From Drosophila miranda (taxonomy: Eukaryota > Arthropoda > Insecta > Diptera > Drosophilidae), in NCBI RefSeq assembly GCF_003369915.1, contig NC_046673.1, positions 11,888,001 through 11,952,000 on the forward strand: DNA of 64,000 bases, written 5' to 3'. Of this stretch, positions 59,104 to 64,000 are shown one piece after another. The translations under genes and the position numbers were made by a program. A model generated the notes under the pieces. It was not told where the DNA came from, did no database searches, and saw nothing but the letters and a program-made list of their open reading frames with translations. Positions within the stretch are counted from its first letter, which is position 1; every line of letters begins with the position of its first letter.

Positions 59104-62100
59104 TTAATCGAGCTAAAAGTTATATCTAAATGATAGAAGGATTCATTCATTCATTGAAAAATTATGAACGCGAAATGTATGGACCATTAACGAATGATTA
59201 TAGATGACTGCAGAAATACTAAAAGAATCTTATCTATGAGAATCAAGAGAAAAGCAATCAAATAACAAATTAAATGGAATTCCTTTGCACAAGTTTAGGG
59301 TATTCCCGTGCCCATAGACTCCCAAGAAGTGCGTCCTTTACCCCGTCACATTTCACGCACTTGATGCCCTTTCGCTGGCGCTCTTTCCATTCATTTCACA
59401 TATATGTCACACAATTATCAGAGCTGTATCTATGCATCAGTGCCTGCCGCCTGACTGCCACACAGCCTACACGGCGGAGACGTTTTGTTTGCACGAATTA
59501 CATGCATTTTACGCAACATAAACGAGATTAGTGCTCCGCTCACATTTTAGCCGAACTTCTGCCGGTTCTGACACAAACCCCAACCCTAGACCATGCCCCA
59601 TCCACCGTCAGCCCCACACCTAGACTGGGGAATCTTGGCTAAGATACGAGTCAACTCTTTGGACCTAGAGAGAAAGGAATACAACACAAAATAAGTATTA
59701 AAAGGTGAATTCAAAGGCGAAGCTACAGATACCCTTGAAGATCCATCGGACTATGAATGCCGACTTAAAAGAGACAAAATATCTTTCTATATCATTTTCT
59801 TAATTAAGCAGAGGACCATTCAGAATACAATTTCATTATAGTATGTTTTCTCGAATAAAAGTTGCCAATTCCAATTGCATTTCTCTAAGAGTGTTCCTGT
59901 GGCATCTTCAAGTCCGATCTGCCTTTACAGAACCTTTAGAATATTAAAGAGGATACCCTTCTGAAATGTATTTCAAAGGTCTGCTCAAAATCCCCATACC
60001 CTTTTAAAGAGTACACCCGTAAAAAGAAGCAGGGAGGTGGGACAGCGCCAATTGCTTTTGTTTTTTACTTGCCTTGAACTTTTTCCACCCCACTCCCTTG
60101 CACATACAACCCTTCCATTCCCCTAACCGTGTGATGTGTAATTGTTGTGGGAGGCAGAGCAGTGCAGGGGACAGGGGGCAGGGCAAGGTTATGGGAGTAC
60201 CCATGTGTATGTGTGTGTGAGCGAGAGTTTGCATTGTTAACAAGCACAGAAATTATTCTCATCTTTCTGTTAGACACAAGAATTTCTATAGACAATGTCG
60301 ACGTTTTTTCAAGTGTCCTACGCTCCTAAGCTCCGTGTATTCCTCCAAATTTACACACATATCGGAGCACATATGTATGTAATCGTATGTATGCATTCTT
60401 ATATCTATATTTTTATGACTTTTGTTGATCTTCTGGAGCGAGTGCTGGAAAGGGTGTGAGACGGTTGTGCGAATGTTTCGCTTGTTTATGTTCAACAATC
60501 TCTATCAGAAGTTCTATAAACAGATGCATCTTATTGTTCCGACTGTGAAAAGTTGTCGGCAGAGCTCTGAGAGTTGGAGAAAATCTGACTCCTTCCTGGC
60601 CATCAAATGTATTTCTTCTTCTTTTTGCGCTTAAGTGCAATAGGGCATATTTTTATGGAACAGGCTACTCGTACTTCGTGAAGAGTTACGTATATGCCAA
60701 GCCAATGGTGAGAGGACTAAAGATATTTTTGTGATATTTTTGATATACCGAGGAGTTTGTTGATTTCCGCCATTACATAGCAATAAACTTTTCAAACTAA
60801 AACTTGATTTCTCATTCCTTTGACCGGAACAAGCAATTTGCGAAAATTTCTTTTGCAAATCTTAAAAATCTAATGGCTTTCACATGCTTATAGCCACGCC
60901 AGAGTTTCCTGACGAGGAGGAGGACAACAGCTGGAGCCCAGGGTGAAGCCAAGGGCAAGTGGAAAATCTCGAATCAAAATGACATTAAAGAGCTGTACCG
61001 CTTGACTATAACGATAGAGTGGAAGTAAATATTGTCATTACTCAAGCTTAAAATTAAAATTACCCACCTGAATGGTCCCACAGCGGGGCTGATGGGTGCG
61101 GGGATAATGGGGCGCCACCGGAGAGGAGTTTGCGAAATGATAAACTACATAAACGGCTGAGAGCTGAGGGCAACACAGCAACAGACTAACGAAAATTTCA
61201 AATGCAAAACTTTATTTTTTCCTCCTTCTGCTTTCGGTTTTTTGCACAAGTGCTTCCCCCACCCTCAAACATTTTCCAGCCCCCTTCCCCACACTCGGAC
61301 CTCCAGTCAAAGTGCCGCAACAGCAAAGAGCAAAGTAATTTTCATAACGACAACAGCAAAGTCGCCGAACTTGGCAAAAGGTGCGCCACGCCACCCAGAA
61401 AGCCTGATGAGCTGCAACCCATAGCCGCCCCTCCACCACCTCCAACACCTGCACCACCCCCGTCACCCACTGAAAGCACCCCCTTCCCCATTGCTTAGAA
61501 TATGCCACGTTAAGCACATCTGTTTTTTATTGCTTTTAATTTGCCATTAATAAACCATTCCAAGGCGACCGTCGGTCGCACAAAAATGCTAATTTATATA
61601 TAGATAGATGTACTCGTTTATATAGTAATAAGTAATACATATTCTGTATTGTATGTATGTATGTATATATAGGTATATTTGAGCAATCCAATTTGAATTT
61701 TCCCTCCTGCAGGCATTAACTCTGCCCATTTAGGGAGCGAAGGCTAATGCCTCCATAAGTCAATGAGTTTTTGGCATTTTTATGGCTTATGAACAGACAC
61801 CCAAAAGGGCAGAAGCAAGTGGCAGGTGGCAGCCGTGGGAACAGAACTCCCACTCAAGTTGATAAAAGTTTCCGAGACCAAAACTTTGGGATAGAAAACT
61901 CCACAGTTCTTAATAATCAGGAACCATAATACCCTTCCAATTCCCATTATAATGTTCCAAAGGAATTACTGGAGCACTTGGTAGGCACTTTTTTTCCAAA
62001 CTTATCATTCAATAGAGGTCATAACACATTTAAAGAATATTTTGTTAAAAGTCCACCAATCAAAGTACAACTTCCACAGATCTTTTCACTTCAAATACAG

Positions 62101-62790
62101 CTTTTCCTTCGCTATAAAAGTAAAATAAATCCATTGAAATGCGATGGTTACACAGCCTCGGGCTTCTCACCGAAAGAAGATTACATCGGAGAAGAAGGAA
62201 CATCGGCAAACTAGCATAACCTCGACCAAAAATCGACCAATGGTCCAACTTTCGAAGATGTGCAGACGTCAGCGGACTCCTGAATCTCTGTAAAAACTTA
62301 TAGGAGTTAAAGCGCCGTACTGAGAAGACCGTGAAGTGCTATATGAAGCTTATATGACTCTATGACGAGACCATGAAGCTTTACGCTGCCAAGATTGATA
62401 GGTGCATCATAGCGAGGGCCAATAGGTTAGTTAAAATTTGATCCAAAATCAATCACCAAAGCATCAGAAAACCAGAGAAAATATAATTTCAACCGGAAAG
62501 TAAACGAAAATCAGAAACTTACAATACGCCTCTGCAAGTATCGGCGGGCACCTCTAACATCATCTGTTATGTCAACAGCCTGTGGCCAGCCTGCTTCCAG
62601 TGGCCTGTTAGGCGCAACAGTATGCTGTTAACGCGGGTTCTGCTGTTAACTGAGGAAGTCGCTTTCTGGTTTTTCTGTTCGCCTGGTAATAAAATATCGA
62701 AAAATACCGTTTTGGCATCGTTTCGTCACGGAATTTCCTTTTTCGATGCCGTTGGTGCTTTTAATGTGGGTTTTAACGGAAACGATACTT
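59104..62790. other. Non-coding region with coding-like scraps
   Basis: No gene supported. A short acidic stretch ending in a stop near 60944 (TPEFPDEEEDNSWSPG) sits behind an acceptor-like TTATAG. A Pro-rich ATG ORF lies at 61202-61498. A decayed coding-like segment lies near 62270-62440. ATGTATGT and TATATA runs occur near 61640-61680. Confidence 0.35.
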
Positions 62791-62794
62791 AATT

Positions 62795-62935
62795 ATACCC
62801 GATACTCAAAATGAGTATTGGGGTATATTAGATTTGTGGTAAAAGTGGATGTGTGTAACGTCCAGAAGGAATCGTTTCCAACCCCATAAAGTATATATAT
62901 TCTTTATCAGCATCAATTGCCAACTTAGACGACCT
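62795..62935 (+). mobile_element. SGM/ISY-like element, truncated copy
   Basis: Starts TACCCGATACTCAAAATGAG and carries the hallmark GTGTGTAACGTCCAGAAGGA, ATCGTTTCC and CCATAAAGTATATATATTC segments shared with the longer copy that follows. It ends soon after the GATCAGCATCAA-type segment. These are non-autonomous DINE-1-like (Helitron-related) repeats abundant in obscura-group genomes. Confidence 0.78.
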
Positions 62936-63015
62936 CTAACCTAGAAACATGGACAGATAATTAAACCAAACAATATCCCTCTCCAAATTCTTCGACCTTA
63001 ATAACACGCATTTTC

Positions 63016-63600
63016 ATACCCGATACTCAAAATGAGTATAGGGGTATATGAGATCTGTGGTGAAAGTGGATGTGTGTAACGTCCAGAATGAATCGTTTCC
63101 GACGCCATAAAGTATATATATATATATATATTCTTGATCAGCATCAATAGCTGTCTATCCGACTGTCCGTCCGTCCGTCTGTCCGTCCCTATCAGCGCCT
63201 AGTGCTCAAAGGCTTATAGCCTAGAGAGCTAGAGCAACGATATTTTATATCCGGACTTCTTTGATATGTCACTGTTACAAGAATATTTCAAAACTTCACC
63301 CCGCCAACTTCCGACCCCACCAAAGGCGAAAATCTGTGGAATCCACAATTTCAAAGATACGAGAAAACAGAAAACGCATAACCGTAGAGGCAAACTACAT
63401 CTTTTAGAGTGAAAAATCTGAACAAGATCGTATAATTATTATAGCCAAAATCAAGAAACCAATTTCATTCTCTCTCGCTCTGTCTCTCTCTAATAAACAG
63501 GTTTCATGGCTGGCTTTGCCTATTGCAAAATGTGATTTCAAGGATCTCAGAGACTATAACAGCTAGAGCAACCAAATTTGGTATCCACACTTCTGTTAGA
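63016..63600 (+). mobile_element. SGM/ISY-like element, longer copy
   Basis: The first 130 bases repeat the preceding copy at high identity. It then continues through a CCGT/CTGTCCGT tandem tract (63165-63187), GCTCAAAGGCTTATAGCC, a long unique body, and a second AGCAACCAAATTTGGTATCC segment. It has no coding capacity. It lies in the 3' flank of the condensin gene. Confidence 0.78.
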
Positions 63601-63849
63601 TCTAAAGTTCAAAAATGTTCAAAAAGGTACATGTGCTCTCAAAAATATTAATTTATTGTTTATATGTTGCAAATCTTAGGACTTGAGAGATAGAATTAAA
63701 AATTCATCCGACAACACATTGGAGAAGAGCCCTGATTCGTTTCGTTTAGTTTTTTGTATGTGTTGTTGCATGAAAATGTATTTAAAATTGTGTGAAGATT
63801 GATTACTTCTAGCATTGTATCAGAATTCAGTTTTTTTAAAAGCTCGTCA

Positions 63850-64000
63850 TTAAACTTCGTCATCCAGAACTTGCCGGATTTGAAAATCCTCTAGATTCTC
63901 TTGTGGAATGAGTCGCAGTTTCATATCGTTGGCCAAATGGAGAACCGCATTGAGGGCCACCGATGGGCACAGAGAATCTTTCGTTTCATCACTCAACACA
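63850..64000 (-). CDS. barr: Condensin kleisin subunit (barren / CAP-H), C-terminal end
   Basis: Only the last 49 codons and stop are inside the window; the gene continues beyond the right edge. The residues SVALNAVLHLANDMKLRL followed by ENLEDFQIRQVL match the C-terminal winged-helix of gamma-kleisins, where NCAPH ends with a conserved LLHLANE-x-x-L-x-L-x-x-x-x-DL-x-D-x-x-x-RQ pattern. This domain binds the SMC4 cap to close the condensin ring during mitotic chromosome assembly. A minus-strand AATAAA at 63652-63657 lies about 195 bases past the stop. A testis-type paralogue rather than barren itself cannot be excluded from so short a piece. Confidence 0.72.
   Translation of the reverse strand, partial: VLSDETKDSLCPSVALNAVLHLANDMKLRLIPQENLEDFQIRQVLDDEV

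Noticed and set aside
1-64000. tRNA, rRNA, snRNA, well-known microRNAs and CRISPR arrays
   Set aside because: Read for box A/B-like tRNA patterns and mature microRNA sequences known to me and found none. Spaced direct repeats of CRISPR type are absent, and the genome is eukaryotic.

Overview
The window looks like a Drosophila euchromatic segment, most probably from the obscura group. It has compact introns of 51-71 bp with GTAAG/GTGAG donors, CAAA/CACC-type start contexts, TATA plus TCAGT initiators, dense short tandem repeats, and two right-end copies of the SGM/ISY (DINE-1-like) element family typical of obscura-group flies. The species call is an inference from repeats and general style, since no alignment was possible. 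It is very gene-poor: under 10 percent of the 64 kb is plausibly coding, and nearly all of that is small, one- to three-exon, lineage-specific-looking genes scattered through long non-coding DNA. || Layout: 1-1.57 kb is AT-rich non-coding DNA. 1.57-4 kb holds three small genes: a three-exon secreted protein on the minus strand, a two-exon secreted protein on the plus strand, and a convergent two-membrane-span protein on the minus strand. 7.6-8.1 kb has a secreted coiled-coil-like protein with a 5'UTR intron. 9.3-9.9 kb has two weaker small ORFs. 13.7-15.2 kb holds the most striking gene: an intronless 496-codon PTC7/PP2C-family protein that has lost metal-binding aspartates and carries about 16 tandem 11-residue repeats at its N terminus. 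15.2-25 kb is a repeat-rich desert. 25.0-25.7 kb has a small membrane ORF beside a coding-like stretch broken by one in-frame stop. 29.2-30.4 kb has overlapping candidate ORFs on both strands. 30.5-33.4 kb has two diverged paralogous minus-strand genes flanking a possible MITE. 35.8-36.6 kb has a two-exon single-pass membrane protein. 38.6 kb has a 39-residue membrane micropeptide ORF. 43.5-44.1 kb has a secreted DUF1091 gene with a clear TATA/Inr promoter. 45.7 kb has a 55-residue secreted peptide gene. 46-63 kb is almost empty. The right edge enters the 3' end of a kleisin-type condensin gene (barren/CAP-H) on the minus strand, with SGM-like elements just downstream of it. || The genes do not form an evident pathway. 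What they share is type: short, secreted or membrane-tethered products without obvious conserved enzymes, which in flies is typical of reproductive-tract or testis genes, but expression cannot be read from the sequence. The long empty stretches could be intergenic or one or more giant introns; no exon chain of a host gene could be supported. No tRNA, rRNA, known microRNA or CRISPR array was recognised.
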